A DNA stretch of 64,000 nucleotides. It comes from Saccharofermentans sp. (GTDB lineage: Bacteria; Bacillota; Clostridia; Saccharofermentanales; Saccharofermentanaceae). This document shows, in pieces, positions 22,327 through 31,394 of the stretch. Position 1 is the stretch's first letter; every line of letters begins with the position of its first letter. The DNA is taken from assembly GCA_024403715.1 (NCBI GenBank), contig JAKSRJ010000002.1, positions 53,201 through 117,200 of the forward strand, given 5' to 3'. The position numbers and the translations under genes were made by a program. The notes below the pieces were generated by a model, which was not told where the DNA came from, did not search any database, and was given only the letters and a program-made list of their open reading frames with translations.

Positions 22327-24348
22327 TCAAACTCTCTCAAATACTGGGGAATACTCGATTGGAGCGTCAACCTTAACCACGCATCCACCCTCGAAGACTT
22401 CGCCTGTGGATGTTAACTTCCATGAGCCTTCTGGCAAGTATACCTCGCGCTCGAACTGATTAAGATTAAAGATAGGAGCTACTAAGTATTTAGATCCAAA
22501 CATATACTGATCACTTAAATCCCAGCACTTCTTATCTTCAGGGAACTCATAGAACATCGCACGAATAAGTGGCGATCCGTTCTTACTTGCTTCCTCATAT
22601 AAGGACTTAATGTAGTCGTGCATCTCGATACGGATATCGTAGTACTTCTTCATAATCTTATAGTTATCTTCTCCATAAGACCAAAGCTCGTTAGGATAGC
22701 CAGTCTTTAAGTAACCACCACCAAAATCACGGTCATCCAATGGTGGAATGTTATAAGGACCACGGTCACCATGCATACGTAAAACTGCAGAATAAACTGC
22801 GAACTGATACCAGCGAATAAGAAGCTGACGGAAGTTAGGGTCTTCCACATCATCTGTCATGAAGCCTCCGATATCAGTCGTCCACCAAGGAATTCCTGCA
22901 AGGCCCATGTTAAGACCACACTGAAGCTGATCACGGAACGCCTCGAAAGTAGATGGTACATCACCTGACCATACCACGTTGCCATACTTCTGAGAGCCTG
23001 CCCATGCGCAGCGCAGAAGGTTAACAACTGGCTTACCGAGCTTTGCCATCTCATCGTAGAATACACGGCTATACATCTGTGGATACATATTACTTACTAC
23101 CATCGCAGGGCCTGCGATATAGCGGTAGTTATCAAAATCGTATACGCCATAATCAGGCTCAGAATTATCAAGCCAGAATGCATCGATACCAAAGTCGTAG
23201 TAGTTCTTCTTACATACATCCCAAACATACTGACGTGTCTTAGGATTAAATACATCAATCTCTACGCAGTCGCCCTGGTAGTCGTAAGTCTGTGCAGCTC
23301 CACGCTCTGTTCTAATGAGTAAGCCTTGTTCCATCATTGGCTCGAAGTTCTCACTTCTTCTATCGACAGATGGCCATACAGATACAATTACCTTAATACC
23401 CATCTCGTGAAGTTCATCTACCATAGCCTTAGGATCCGGCCAGTAGGTAGTATCGAATTTCCAATCGCCCTGATATGTCCAGTGGAAGAAGTCGATTACA
23501 ATCTGGTCAATCTTAATACCCTCTTCCTTATACTTACGAGCAATGCTTAATACTTCATCCTGAGTTCTATAGCGAAGCTTGCACTGCCAAAGTCCCATTC
23601 TATCCTCAGGGAACATAGGTGCACGTCCAGTAACGGATGTATAGTTCTCGACTATGCCCTTAGGGCTATCAGCTACTGTTACCCAGTAGTCCATATCACG
23701 AGTAGACTTAGCAACCCATTCAGTATAGTTCTTACCAAATGTAACCTGACCTACAGCAGGATTATTCCAAAGCATTCCGTAACCAAGGCTAGATACAGCA
23801 AATGGTACAGATATCTGTGAATTACGCTGGCAAAGCTCTAAGCAGCATCCCTTCAAATCCATGTAAGGCTGCTGGTACTGACCCATACCAAAAATCTTCT
23901 CACCATCGTTACTCTCGAACTTAAGCTTTAAAGAGTACTCAGTGCCTCCGATAACGCCCTTCCACTCTCGGCCAACAATCTTAAGGCAACGGCTCTCACG
24001 AGACAAAGTGCCATCGTACATACGGAAATACTCGCGTAAAAACTTCTTATCGTCACGGTAAAGAGTAATTATTCCAGCGAAGTTTACGACAGCCTTAATA
24101 CGGCCATTAGTGATGGTAGCAATCTCCTTCTTATCGATAGTGCCATCGCCTACCCAGTGATCCTCAAGCTCGACTTTAATATCGGCAGAAGTAACATCTG
24201 GAGCCTCGGTTAAAGCCCACTCATTATTAGTGAACTCACCAAGCATAGTAGAACGAATTCTTAAGGAATCTTTGCCCCAGCTCTCGATGCGAATCATCTC
24301 GCCATTAAGGTAACAAACTAAAGCGTTATTGTCGTTAACAAATCTCAT
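22327..24348 (-). CDS. GH31 alpha-xylosidase/alpha-glucosidase
   Basis: 673 residues from the ATG at 24348, which overlaps the upstream stop (ATGA); a GTG at 24357 is the alternative. No signal peptide, so it acts in the cytosol on imported oligosaccharides. Landmarks: N-terminal beta-sandwich, EDRMGLWQCKLRYRT, IDFFHW, the nucleophile motif DAFWLDNSEPDYG, acid/base motif WSGD, then MRMHGDRGP and a C-terminal beta domain. The WLDNSEPD form and length fit YicI-like alpha-xylosidases, but alpha-glucosidase or sulfoquinovosidase activity cannot be excluded. Confidence 0.93.
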   Translation of the reverse strand: MRFVNDNNALVCYLNGEMIRIESWGKDSLRIRSTMLGEFTNNEWALTEAPDVTSADIKVELEDHWVGDGTIDKKEIATITNGRIKAVVNFAGIITLYRDDKKFLREYFRMYDGTLSRESRCLKIVGREWKGVIGGTEYSLKLKFESNDGEKIFGMGQYQQPYMDLKGCCLELCQRNSQISVPFAVSSLGYGMLWNNPAVGQVTFGKNYTEWVAKSTRDMDYWVTVADSPKGIVENYTSVTGRAPMFPEDRMGLWQCKLRYRTQDEVLSIARKYKEEGIKIDQIVIDFFHWTYQGDWKFDTTYWPDPKAMVDELHEMGIKVIVSVWPSVDRRSENFEPMMEQGLLIRTERGAAQTYDYQGDCVEIDVFNPKTRQYVWDVCKKNYYDFGIDAFWLDNSEPDYGVYDFDNYRYIAGPAMVVSNMYPQMYSRVFYDEMAKLGKPVVNLLRCAWAGSQKYGNVVWSGDVPSTFEAFRDQLQCGLNMGLAGIPWWTTDIGGFMTDDVEDPNFRQLLIRWYQFAVYSAVLRMHGDRGPYNIPPLDDRDFGGGYLKTGYPNELWSYGEDNYKIMKKYYDIRIEMHDYIKSLYEEASKNGSPLIRAMFYEFPEDKKCWDLSDQYMFGSKYLVAPIFNLNQFEREVYLPEGSWKLTSTGEVFEGGCVVKVDAPIEYSPVFERV

Positions 24349-25514
24349 ACCTTGCACTCCGCATGTTCATTTTTAAATACCTGACAAAAAGTAAATGCCA
24401 TCCAAGTTACTAGATAGATGACTACAAGTATTACTGATATATAACCTGTTGCAAATAGACTATGTCCATATGCAAATGTACTTATAACGATAGAAACTGC
24501 CGCATACTTAATATAACGCCTATTAAGAACTGATAAAAGAATCAGAATTATTTCAAGATAATATGCATATCTGTCGTGCATAGCTGGTAAAAACATAAGG
24601 CAAGTCCAAACAAACCATGCAGCTACCTGCAGGTATTCTTCAAAACCATCAATACTTTTTCTTTTTGAGATTATTAACAACAGACCTATTCCCAGAACAG
24701 CAAAAGCTAGCATCAGCGCAAATACCTTTAAGAGCTCATACTGTTGTCCAAGTAGCATCCAAGGCGAAGAGAACGTCATATACATATTCTTATGCTCATC
24801 AGTTTGGAAAGCATAAATCGTAAAAGGAGCCAACAGTTCACGACCATTAAAGAAAGCTACTATTCCAGAAACCCAGAAAGTAACTACAGTTATTAATGAG
24901 TTAAGAATGCTAAATTTTTTTGTGTAAAAATAGTAAGCAATTATGAATGGCAAGATAAAAATTGATTGAAGCTTAAAGGCAAAAGCAATTCCGTAAAATA
25001 AGAATGACTTTTTGTATTCTCCTTTGTATAGAAAAAACAAAGTCAAAAACAAGAAAAAGCTAAATACACTATCACACTGTCCCCAATATGCTGAATTCAA
25101 AGCGTAAGTTGGTAACAACATCAACAACGCATAAATGATGTTGAACTCGAGGCCAAAGGTTTTCTTTTTGGTAAATACACAGAAAAAATAAGGAACAGCA
25201 ATGGCTAAGGCAAAATCAAAGACGATAGAAAATATCTTGATAAGATAGACTGGATTATAGGAACTATAGCTCATTAACGCTATTACTGTCTGATATAAAA
25301 GCCCATAATCGCCTACCTGCTCTCCTAAGGCTATTACTCCGCCACCATTTTTAAAAGCATAAAACCAAGGTAGCAAATATGTCTCCATATCACTTGAAAC
25401 ATATGCTCTACCATTAAATCTAGTAATCGCACCCAATACTGTTATTGCGACAAAAAATAAGATTTCCTTCTTTTTAAGTAAGAAATCAACAATTTTCCCC
25501 TCTATTTTCCCCAT
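24345..25514 (-). CDS. GT-C type membrane glycosyltransferase
   Basis: 389 residues with about ten hydrophobic segments. After the first helix an SSDMETYLLPW loop carries the acidic pair expected in GT-C enzymes, then NSAYWGQCDSVFSF, and late in the protein a PAMHDRYAYY loop like the MHERY loop of DUF2029/GT87-like mannosyltransferases. Such enzymes use polyprenyl-phosphate sugars to modify lipid- or protein-linked glycans at the outer face. Translationally coupled to the GH31 gene, an unexpected pairing. Confidence 0.82.
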   Translation of the reverse strand: MGKIEGKIVDFLLKKKEILFFVAITVLGAITRFNGRAYVSSDMETYLLPWFYAFKNGGGVIALGEQVGDYGLLYQTVIALMSYSSYNPVYLIKIFSIVFDFALAIAVPYFFCVFTKKKTFGLEFNIIYALLMLLPTYALNSAYWGQCDSVFSFFLFLTLFFLYKGEYKKSFLFYGIAFAFKLQSIFILPFIIAYYFYTKKFSILNSLITVVTFWVSGIVAFFNGRELLAPFTIYAFQTDEHKNMYMTFSSPWMLLGQQYELLKVFALMLAFAVLGIGLLLIISKRKSIDGFEEYLQVAAWFVWTCLMFLPAMHDRYAYYLEIILILLSVLNRRYIKYAAVSIVISTFAYGHSLFATGYISVILVVIYLVTWMAFTFCQVFKNEHAECKV

Positions 25515-25540
25515 ATGTCACCTAACCGATAAGTTTGAAT

Positions 25541-26503
25541 TTAGATAATACTCTTACCTTCAATTATATGACAAATAGAGTGTTCCACCATATCCGAAAT
25601 CGCATTTTCTGTATAAAAAGCCATATGCGGTAGCATCAATACATTAGGATAGTCCTTAAGTATAGACATCTCGCGGTGACCTATAACCTTATACTTATAG
25701 TCTCCGTAGAAAATTCCAAGCTCATTCTCGATAACATCCAAAGCTGCGCCACCAATCTTGCCGCTATCTAAGGCATCGATAAATGCAGGTGTATCGATGA
25801 TGCTTCCTCTTGCAGTATTGATGATAATTACGCCATCCTTCATAGTCTTAATAGACTCCTCATTTACCATATGAAAGCTTGACTCTACTGCTGGCGTATG
25901 GAATGTAATTACGTCTGCCATCTTAAACAACTCATCAAGGCTTACATACTCAGCATACTTTGAAGCTTCTTCATTTTGATATGGATCATAAGCTAGAATC
26001 TTGCAGCCAAAACCACTTAGGTTCTTAATTACATGCGTACCGATTTTACCCGTACCTACTACGCCAACAACTGCGTCCTTAATCTCACGTCCGATATTAC
26101 CTGGAAGACCGTAGTCCATGCCCTCAGCACGCTTAATGATGCTCTTCATGCGTCTTAGGCACATAAGCATGAGCATTACCGTATAGTCAGCAACGCTACC
26201 TGTAGAATAAGTAACGTTACTTACCTGCATGTTATGTCTCTTAGCTGACTCTAGGTCAATATGGTCGTAGCCGATAGTTCTTGTAGAAATATGCTTTACT
26301 CCAACCTTATCCCAGATGGCAATAATGTCCTCTGTAACTGGCTGAGTAATAACTGTAACGCCATCGCAGCCCTCCGCCAAATGCGCGTTCTCTACTGTAG
26401 GATTATCTCTAATTGGAACTATTTCTACGTTATACTGCTTGGAAAATTTCTCGAAATAAAAGGCTTCATCAAAGTCTCTATAGTTATAAGCTGCAATCTT
26501 CAT
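25541..26503 (-). CDS. D-2-hydroxyacid (D-lactate) dehydrogenase
   Basis: 320 residues from MKIAAYNYRDFDEAF. NAD-binding GVVGTGKIGTHV at about 138-149 and the catalytic triad in INTARGS (Arg), DVIENE (Glu) and LMLPHMAFYT (His). The STRTIGYDHID region and VIGHREMSILKDYPNV tail fit the D-lactate/VanH subgroup. It likely reduces pyruvate to D-lactate for redox balance or cell wall precursors. Next to the GT-C/GH31 pair with a 27-base gap, maybe one operon. Confidence 0.93.
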   Translation of the reverse strand: MKIAAYNYRDFDEAFYFEKFSKQYNVEIVPIRDNPTVENAHLAEGCDGVTVITQPVTEDIIAIWDKVGVKHISTRTIGYDHIDLESAKRHNMQVSNVTYSTGSVADYTVMLMLMCLRRMKSIIKRAEGMDYGLPGNIGREIKDAVVGVVGTGKIGTHVIKNLSGFGCKILAYDPYQNEEASKYAEYVSLDELFKMADVITFHTPAVESSFHMVNEESIKTMKDGVIIINTARGSIIDTPAFIDALDSGKIGGAALDVIENELGIFYGDYKYKVIGHREMSILKDYPNVLMLPHMAFYTENAISDMVEHSICHIIEGKSII

Positions 26504-26569
26504 TGATCTGCTCTCTTTCGTTAACTTTATAATCGAATAATACCACACTGATTCCTACTGAATTATGGG

Positions 26570-26598
26570 TTGTTTAATCAAATCTATGGTGCTATTCT
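26570..26598 (+). promoter_or_regulatory. Promoter of mgtE transcript
   Basis: TTGTTT, 17-base spacer, TATTCT. It would give a leader of about 245 bases before mgtE. Confidence 0.5.
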
Positions 26599-26604
26599 TT
26601 TTCA

Positions 26605-26798
26605 GTACATTTTTTTATCGAAAAGAGGTGATTCGAGTGGCAAACGGAGACAGTTGCAGTTCAGACGGGCGACAACAGCGATTGTATAATCCAGCTTCAA
26701 GCTCCATGGTTTGCTGCTTGAATCGTTAAGGCTAATACTAAGTTAGTCAGTATATAATTGTTGTTATCCTTCGACTGAAAGCAAGCGGAGGATTTTTT
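26605..26798 (+). promoter_or_regulatory. Long, probably structured mgtE leader
   Basis: About 190 bases with several possible pairings, e.g. TTCAAGC / GCTTGAA at 26696-26727 and GACAAC / GTTGTT across the middle. GC content is higher than in nearby spacers. A magnesium-sensing M-box would be expected before mgtE, but its conserved blocks (GGTGAGGCTCCT, CCAATGGGT) are absent. It leads straight into the uORF at 26799. Confidence 0.5.
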
Positions 26799-26876
26799 AT
26801 GCCCATCTACTTTTATTCAAAGCAAAACAAAAACTTGCGAGGTAAGTACGATGGAAGAAGAAAAGGTATTAATTGA
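26799..26876 (+). CDS. Upstream ORF overlapping mgtE start (25 aa)
   Basis: ATG behind a strong AGCGGAGG. The peptide starts MPIYFYSKQNKNLRGKYDG and ends RRKGIN; basic, no membrane span. It runs through the mgtE ribosome binding site and stops 26 bases inside mgtE in another frame. Ribosomes translating it would keep the mgtE start open or block it, so it is a good candidate for a regulatory leader peptide. The RGKYDGRRKG part is forced by the overlap only after Asp. Confidence 0.65.
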   Translation: MPIYFYSKQNKNLRGKYDGRRKGIN

Positions 26877-28272
26877 GTCCACTGAAGTAGTGGCACTCCC
26901 AGATTACGAGAAAGAAATCATCTCAATTATTAGAGGTAACTACTCCCCTAAGATGATGCTTAAAAAGCTCGAAGATTACCACGGTAGCGATATCGCGGAT
27001 GTTATTGAGCAGTTAACTCTTAAGGAGAGACAGAAGTTATTCCGTGTATGTGATGTAGAGATGCTAGCTGAGGCCTTCGAGCATTTCGAGGAAGATGACG
27101 CAGCTAACTATCTTTCCGAGATGTTTTTGTCTAAGGCATCACGCATTATCGCAGAGCTTGAGACAGATAATGCAGCAGCGATTTTGAAGGAAGTTTCTAA
27201 GGAAAAGCGCGACCTAATCGTAGAGCTTTTGCCTGAAGATATAAGACGCGAGATTAGACTTATCGCTTCTTTTGATGATGAAGTTATCGGTTCTAAGATG
27301 ACAACGAATTTTATTGTCATCCCTGATAATTTAACGATAAAAGAAGCGATGAGATCTTTAAGAGCCCAGGCTGAAGAGAACGACAATATGTCTACTATTT
27401 TTGTTGTAGATGAGATGGACGAATTCTACGGAGCTATTGGCCTTCGCGACTTAATTAGAGCGTCTAGCACAGTGCCGCTTGAGAGCTTAATCGTTACCTC
27501 CTTCCCTTATGTCTACGCGAACGAGCCAATCGATGACTGTATCGAGAGACTTAAGGATTATTCCGAGGACTTGATTCCTGTGCTTGATAACAGCAATAAG
27601 ATTCTTGGCGTTATCACATCCCAAAGCTTGATCGAAGTTGTGGATGAAGAGATGGGTGAAGACTACGCTAAATTCGCTGGTTTGACTGCAGAGGAAGATC
27701 TCAACGAACCGTTAAAGCAGAGCATGGTAAAAAGACTTCCTTGGCTTCTAGCTCTCCTCGTTCTAGGCTTACTCGTATCAGGTGTTGTTGGCGTATTTGA
27801 AAAGGTAGTTGCTCAGCTTACATTAATAATGGCATTCCAGTCTTTGATTCTAGACATGTCAGGTAACGTTGGCACTCAGTCACTCGCTGTTACTATCCGA
27901 GTATTGATGGATGAAAATCTTACTTTTAAGCAGAAGTTTAGACTTGTAGTAAAAGAGATGAAAGTCGGCTTTTGTAATGGACTTATTCTTGGAATTTTAT
28001 CTTTTGTAGTAGTTGGTCTATACATCATGCTCTTTAAGCATAAGGAATTATTCTTCTCTTTTGCCGTATCAGGATGCATCGGTATATCGCTCATTCTTGC
28101 TATGTTAATCTCTAGTGCTGTAGGTACACTTATACCTCTTTTCTTCAAGAAAATTAAAGTGGACCCAGCAGTTGCTTCAGGTCCACTCATTACAACAGTT
28201 AACGACTTAGTAGCTGTAGTTACATACTATGGTATGAGCTGGATTTTGCTACTTAACGTATTTCATTTCTAA
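26851..28272 (+). CDS. mgtE: MgtE magnesium transporter
   Basis: 473 residues: MgtE N-domain (about 30-135, superhelical repeats ADVIEQLTLKERQKLF and ELLPEDIRR), two CBS domains (about 140-265) and five membrane helices (about 300-470) with the conserved LDMSGNVGTQSLAVTIR pore segment and GPLITTVNDLVAVVTY. MgtE is a magnesium channel whose cytosolic N and CBS domains close it when internal magnesium is high. Start chosen at ATG after GCGAGGT. Its ribosome binding site lies within the uORF at 26799. Confidence 0.96.
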   Translation: MEEEKVLIESTEVVALPDYEKEIISIIRGNYSPKMMLKKLEDYHGSDIADVIEQLTLKERQKLFRVCDVEMLAEAFEHFEEDDAANYLSEMFLSKASRIIAELETDNAAAILKEVSKEKRDLIVELLPEDIRREIRLIASFDDEVIGSKMTTNFIVIPDNLTIKEAMRSLRAQAEENDNMSTIFVVDEMDEFYGAIGLRDLIRASSTVPLESLIVTSFPYVYANEPIDDCIERLKDYSEDLIPVLDNSNKILGVITSQSLIEVVDEEMGEDYAKFAGLTAEEDLNEPLKQSMVKRLPWLLALLVLGLLVSGVVGVFEKVVAQLTLIMAFQSLILDMSGNVGTQSLAVTIRVLMDENLTFKQKFRLVVKEMKVGFCNGLILGILSFVVVGLYIMLFKHKELFFSFAVSGCIGISLILAMLISSAVGTLIPLFFKKIKVDPAVASGPLITTVNDLVAVVTYYGMSWILLLNVFHF

Positions 28273-28275
28273 GTT

Positions 28276-29781
28276 TTAAAGCTCGATTACTCTAGTGGCG
28301 AGCTTTTCTTTAAACCTCACATCGTGCTCTACTATGAGCATGGTAGGTTTAAAGTCTTCGATTAACTTTTCTATCTGCATACGAGAGAAGACATCGATAT
28401 AGTTAAGCGGCTCATCCCAGATATATAAGTGTGCCGAAGTCATCAAGCTTCCAGCTAGAAGAACCTTTTTCTTCTGGCCTTCTGAGAAGTCTTCGATATT
28501 TTTCTCGAACTGCACTTTGTCAAAATCTAGGTGCGATAGCAAAGCTAGGAACATACTATAATCTAGCTGATTATCAAAGGCATATTCACGAAGGGAACCT
28601 TTAAGATGCGATGTGTCCTGATTAATATATGAGATCTTAAGATTAGATGCAGTCTCTAATATTCCACCTTCAATCATGTTATCGTTATTACCCATAATTG
28701 CCTTAATAAGACTAGACTTACCACAGCCATTTTGACCGCTTATAAATACCCTCTCTCCTTGATTAATCTCAAAAGTTAAATTAGAGATAACATCGCTATC
28801 CCCATCTTTGTATCTAAGTGAGTATTCCTTGGCATATACTAACCTATCGCGATAATGCTTAAGCGGATTAATCTTAAGATTACGAGTCTGCTCGATGTCA
28901 TTTAAAAGTCCTTCTTTTTCTTGGATGGCGCGATCCATTCTACCCTCGAACGCCTTGACCTGAGACTGCATTTTCTTAGTCTTCGCCCCAATATAGGAAC
29001 GAGTATTAAGCTGACGGTCGTGCTCCTTAATCGGATCAAAACCAATCTTAGAGTTCTCACTCTTATCAGCCCATCTAGAAGTTCTATCTGCCGCCTGCTT
29101 AAGCTTACTTATCTCCTTACTATGCTTCTCATTCTCGCGCCTAGCATGCTCATCTGCTTTCTCCTTATTCTCCCACCACATAGAGAAATTACCTGACTGA
29201 ATATCTATACTCTTACGATTTAAAACCAATACGTGATCAATACAGCTATCAAGTAAATCAGCATCATGGGACACGAGAATAAATCCACGCTTCGACGCTA
29301 GGTATTTCTTTACTAGATTTCTCGCTTCTACATCTAGGTGATTAGTCGGCTCGTCGATAAGAAGAAAATCGTTATCACCCGAGAACAATACTGCAAGCAT
29401 AATCTTAGTTTTCTCACCAAAGCTAAGCTGAGCATAAGGTTCGTATAGCTTAGCAGCGTCTATTTGAAGTTCATCCATCTCTATAAGAACACGCCATAAT
29501 TCAACTCCAGCCTTCCACTCCTCCATCAAGTCAGAAGCGCTAAGGTTAGTATCAGGACTATACTTATAAGGAAAATAGTCAAATACCGCATTAGTTTTAA
29601 TGCATCCGCTATATTCGTATTTCCCCATCAGCAGATTAAGAAAAGTTGTCTTGCCCTTACCGTTACGTCCGATAAAGCCAAGCTTCCAGTTTGTGTCTAT
29701 GCAAAAAGACACATTCTCAAAGATATTATCGAAGCTTCCTTCGTAGTTAAAAGTTAGATTACTTACATTAATTTGAGCCAT
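28276..29781 (-). CDS. ABC-F ribosome-protection type ATPase, Lsa-like
   Basis: 501 residues from MAQINVSNLTF at 29781 (GGAGG six bases before). Two ATPase modules without membrane parts: GRNGKGKT, LSFGEKTK, LLIDEPTNHLD; then a charged linker (about 215-305, HARRENEKHSKEISKL); then GQNGCGKS, FSEGQKKK and IWDEPLNYID. The second Walker B lacks the usual TNHLD. Lsa/Vga-type proteins displace lincosamide, pleuromutilin and streptogramin A drugs from ribosomes. The terminator right before the start, with tiny ORFs upstream, fits drug-induced attenuation. A housekeeping ABC-F role is the alternative. Confidence 0.9.
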   Translation of the reverse strand: MAQINVSNLTFNYEGSFDNIFENVSFCIDTNWKLGFIGRNGKGKTTFLNLLMGKYEYSGCIKTNAVFDYFPYKYSPDTNLSASDLMEEWKAGVELWRVLIEMDELQIDAAKLYEPYAQLSFGEKTKIMLAVLFSGDNDFLLIDEPTNHLDVEARNLVKKYLASKRGFILVSHDADLLDSCIDHVLVLNRKSIDIQSGNFSMWWENKEKADEHARRENEKHSKEISKLKQAADRTSRWADKSENSKIGFDPIKEHDRQLNTRSYIGAKTKKMQSQVKAFEGRMDRAIQEKEGLLNDIEQTRNLKINPLKHYRDRLVYAKEYSLRYKDGDSDVISNLTFEINQGERVFISGQNGCGKSSLIKAIMGNNDNMIEGGILETASNLKISYINQDTSHLKGSLREYAFDNQLDYSMFLALLSHLDFDKVQFEKNIEDFSEGQKKKVLLAGSLMTSAHLYIWDEPLNYIDVFSRMQIEKLIEDFKPTMLIVEHDVRFKEKLATRVIEL

Positions 29782-29803
29782 ATATAGCCTCCATTCCTGA
29801 AGA

Positions 29804-29837
29804 CAAAAAATGTCTGCTTTGCATACCAAAGCAGACA
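29804..29837 (-). terminator. Attenuator before ABC-F gene
   Basis: On the minus strand TGTCTGCTTTG-GTATG-CAAAGCAGACA is followed by TTTTTTG, only 23 bases before the ABC-F start. A strong terminator inside the leader of an ABC-F resistance-type gene. Confidence 0.85.
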
Positions 29838-29887
29838 CGTAAAATACTACACCTATTTTGAGATGAAGAATAAAACGACAATCTAAT

Positions 29888-29920
29888 TTAAGTACACAAA
29901 TAAAAGACAAATGTCTTCAT
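29888..29920 (-). CDS. Possible 10-aa leader peptide
   Basis: MKTFVFYLCT, ending 50 bases before the attenuator. No good ribosome binding site, so weak on its own. Its codons overlap a small hairpin GAAGACA / TGTCTTT. Confidence 0.3.
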   Translation of the reverse strand: MKTFVFYLCT

Positions 29921-29947
29921 AAAAGTATTAGTGTTTCTTAAATCAAA

Positions 29948-29959
29948 TTATCTTTTCAT
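29948..29959 (-). CDS. Minimal leader ORF Met-Lys-Arg
   Basis: ATG AAA AGA TAA preceded by GTGAGGTGCACCA, a good ribosome binding site. A three-codon ORF with a proper initiation site, 110 bases before the attenuator, is typical of leader ORFs on which drug-bound ribosomes stall. Confidence 0.45.
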   Translation of the reverse strand: MKR

Positions 29960-30046
29960 TGGTGCACCTCACTTGTTAATTTCAAACGGATAATAACACT
30001 AATTTCAAAATAGTGCTATAGTACTCTCGTAAAAAAGGATTTGTTT

Positions 30047-30985
30047 ATGAAGGTATATTTCGCGCCGCTAGAGGGCATCACAGGCTATTTATATCGAAAT
30101 GCATACGAGAAGCTTTACGGGCATGTCGATAAGTATTTCGCGCCTTTTATCTCGCCTTCTGAGAAGTGCGCGATGATTCCAAAGGAGCGTAAAGATTTGC
30201 TCCCTGAGAATAACGAAGGCATAGTTCTAGTTCCTCAGATTCTAACTAATAAGTCAAATAACTTCATTGATGCAGCAAAAGAGCTAGAAGCCATGGGTTA
30301 TAAGGAGATTAACCTTAACCTAGGCTGCCCTTCAGGTACTGTTTGCTCTAAGGGCAAAGGCGCTGGATTTTTACCTGAGACAGCTTCCTTAGATTCGTTC
30401 TTAGAAGATATCTATGCTTACGCTGATGACGCTGGGATTAAGATCTCTCTTAAGACTCGCTTGGGCTTTTACGATCCAGAAAAGTTCTATGACTTAGTGG
30501 AGACTTTTAATAAGTACCCAGTAAGAGAGCTTATCATTCACCCTAGAATTAGAAGCGATTTTTATAAGGGTGAGCCAAGGCTTGAATATTATTCGTATGC
30601 CTTAGAGAATGTTAAGGCACCACTTGTATATAATGGCAACATTTTTTCTAAAAAAGACTTAGAAAACATCAGCACAAAGCTTAACACTACGCCTGATACG
30701 ATAATGCTTGGCCGTGGCTTAATATCAAAGCCTGGACTTATTAACGAGCTACAAACTGGCGACTCTACTGTCGATTATTCTAAATTCTGGGAACTACACG
30801 ATACCGTCTACCACGAATATCAAAAGATTATGTCGCCTGATATTAATGTTCTTTATAAGATGAAGGAACTATGGACTTACTGGCGCGTGATGTTTGAAGA
30901 TAGCGATAAAGAGATTAAGAAGCTTCTTAAGACAAAAAAATACGCAGAATACGAAGGTATCCTGCGTAAGATTAAAGTGATTTAA
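30047..30985 (+). CDS. dus: tRNA-dihydrouridine synthase
   Basis: 312 residues from the ATG at 30047 (AAGGA seven bases before). TIM-barrel FMN enzyme: FAPLEGITGYLYRNAYEKL at the N-terminus, LNLGCPSG with the catalytic Cys region, KTRLG, IIHPR and NGNIFS followed by MLGRGLI for FMN phosphate binding. Reduces uridines in the D-loop of tRNA. The family subgroup is not clear from sequence. Monocistronic, followed by a convergent gene after 8 bases. Confidence 0.93.
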   Translation: MKVYFAPLEGITGYLYRNAYEKLYGHVDKYFAPFISPSEKCAMIPKERKDLLPENNEGIVLVPQILTNKSNNFIDAAKELEAMGYKEINLNLGCPSGTVCSKGKGAGFLPETASLDSFLEDIYAYADDAGIKISLKTRLGFYDPEKFYDLVETFNKYPVRELIIHPRIRSDFYKGEPRLEYYSYALENVKAPLVYNGNIFSKKDLENISTKLNTTPDTIMLGRGLISKPGLINELQTGDSTVDYSKFWELHDTVYHEYQKIMSPDINVLYKMKELWTYWRVMFEDSDKEIKKLLKTKKYAEYEGILRKIKVI

Positions 30986-30993
30986 AACTTGTA

Positions 30994-31377
30994 TTATCTT
31001 TCCATAAAAAACTCGATTTCTTCGCCAAGTGGGCCGAAGCAGAAAGCTATTCTCGCTGGATACGGTACCTCAGATTGAATCACAATATCCTTAGGCTCAA
31101 CGAACACTTCATACCCCGCTTCTTTTACACGGGCAACTACGCTATCGACATCACTAACAGCGAAAGCGTAATGTCTGATCATCCCCTTAGAAAGACTACC
31201 TTCACCGTCGTTAAAAATTTCAACAATACCGTTTGAAGTATCAAACATAATTCCCTTAGCCCATGTACGAACTATAGGAAGCTCTAATACTTCACTATAG
31301 AAATGTACTGTTTTCTGATACTCGTCCGGAGTACTGGTCTTCATTGATACATGATGAATGCCTGTGATACTGCTCAT
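30994..31377 (-). CDS. VOC/glyoxalase family protein
   Basis: 127 residues, two beta-alpha-beta-beta-beta units: GIHHVSMKTSTPDEYQ with the metal-binding His at 8 and GIVEIFNDG; then RHYAFAVSDVDSVVARVKEA and GEEIEFFME. Metal ligands His and Glu are in place. Members include glyoxalase I, dioxygenases and fosfomycin-type enzymes; the substrate is not predictable. The gene follows the small HTH gene after 17 bases. Confidence 0.88.
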   Translation of the reverse strand: MSSITGIHHVSMKTSTPDEYQKTVHFYSEVLELPIVRTWAKGIMFDTSNGIVEIFNDGEGSLSKGMIRHYAFAVSDVDSVVARVKEAGYEVFVEPKDIVIQSEVPYPARIAFCFGPLGEEIEFFMER

Positions 31378-31394
31378 AGCGATACCCTCTTTAT

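Noticed and set aside
26605..26850. M-box (ykoK) magnesium riboswitch before mgtE
   Set aside because: Expected from the gene, but the conserved M-box blocks are not present; only generic pairing is visible.
29782..29910. 43-residue N-terminal extension of the ABC-F protein
   Set aside because: It runs through the attenuator and has no ribosome binding site; the ATG at 29781 has GGAGG.
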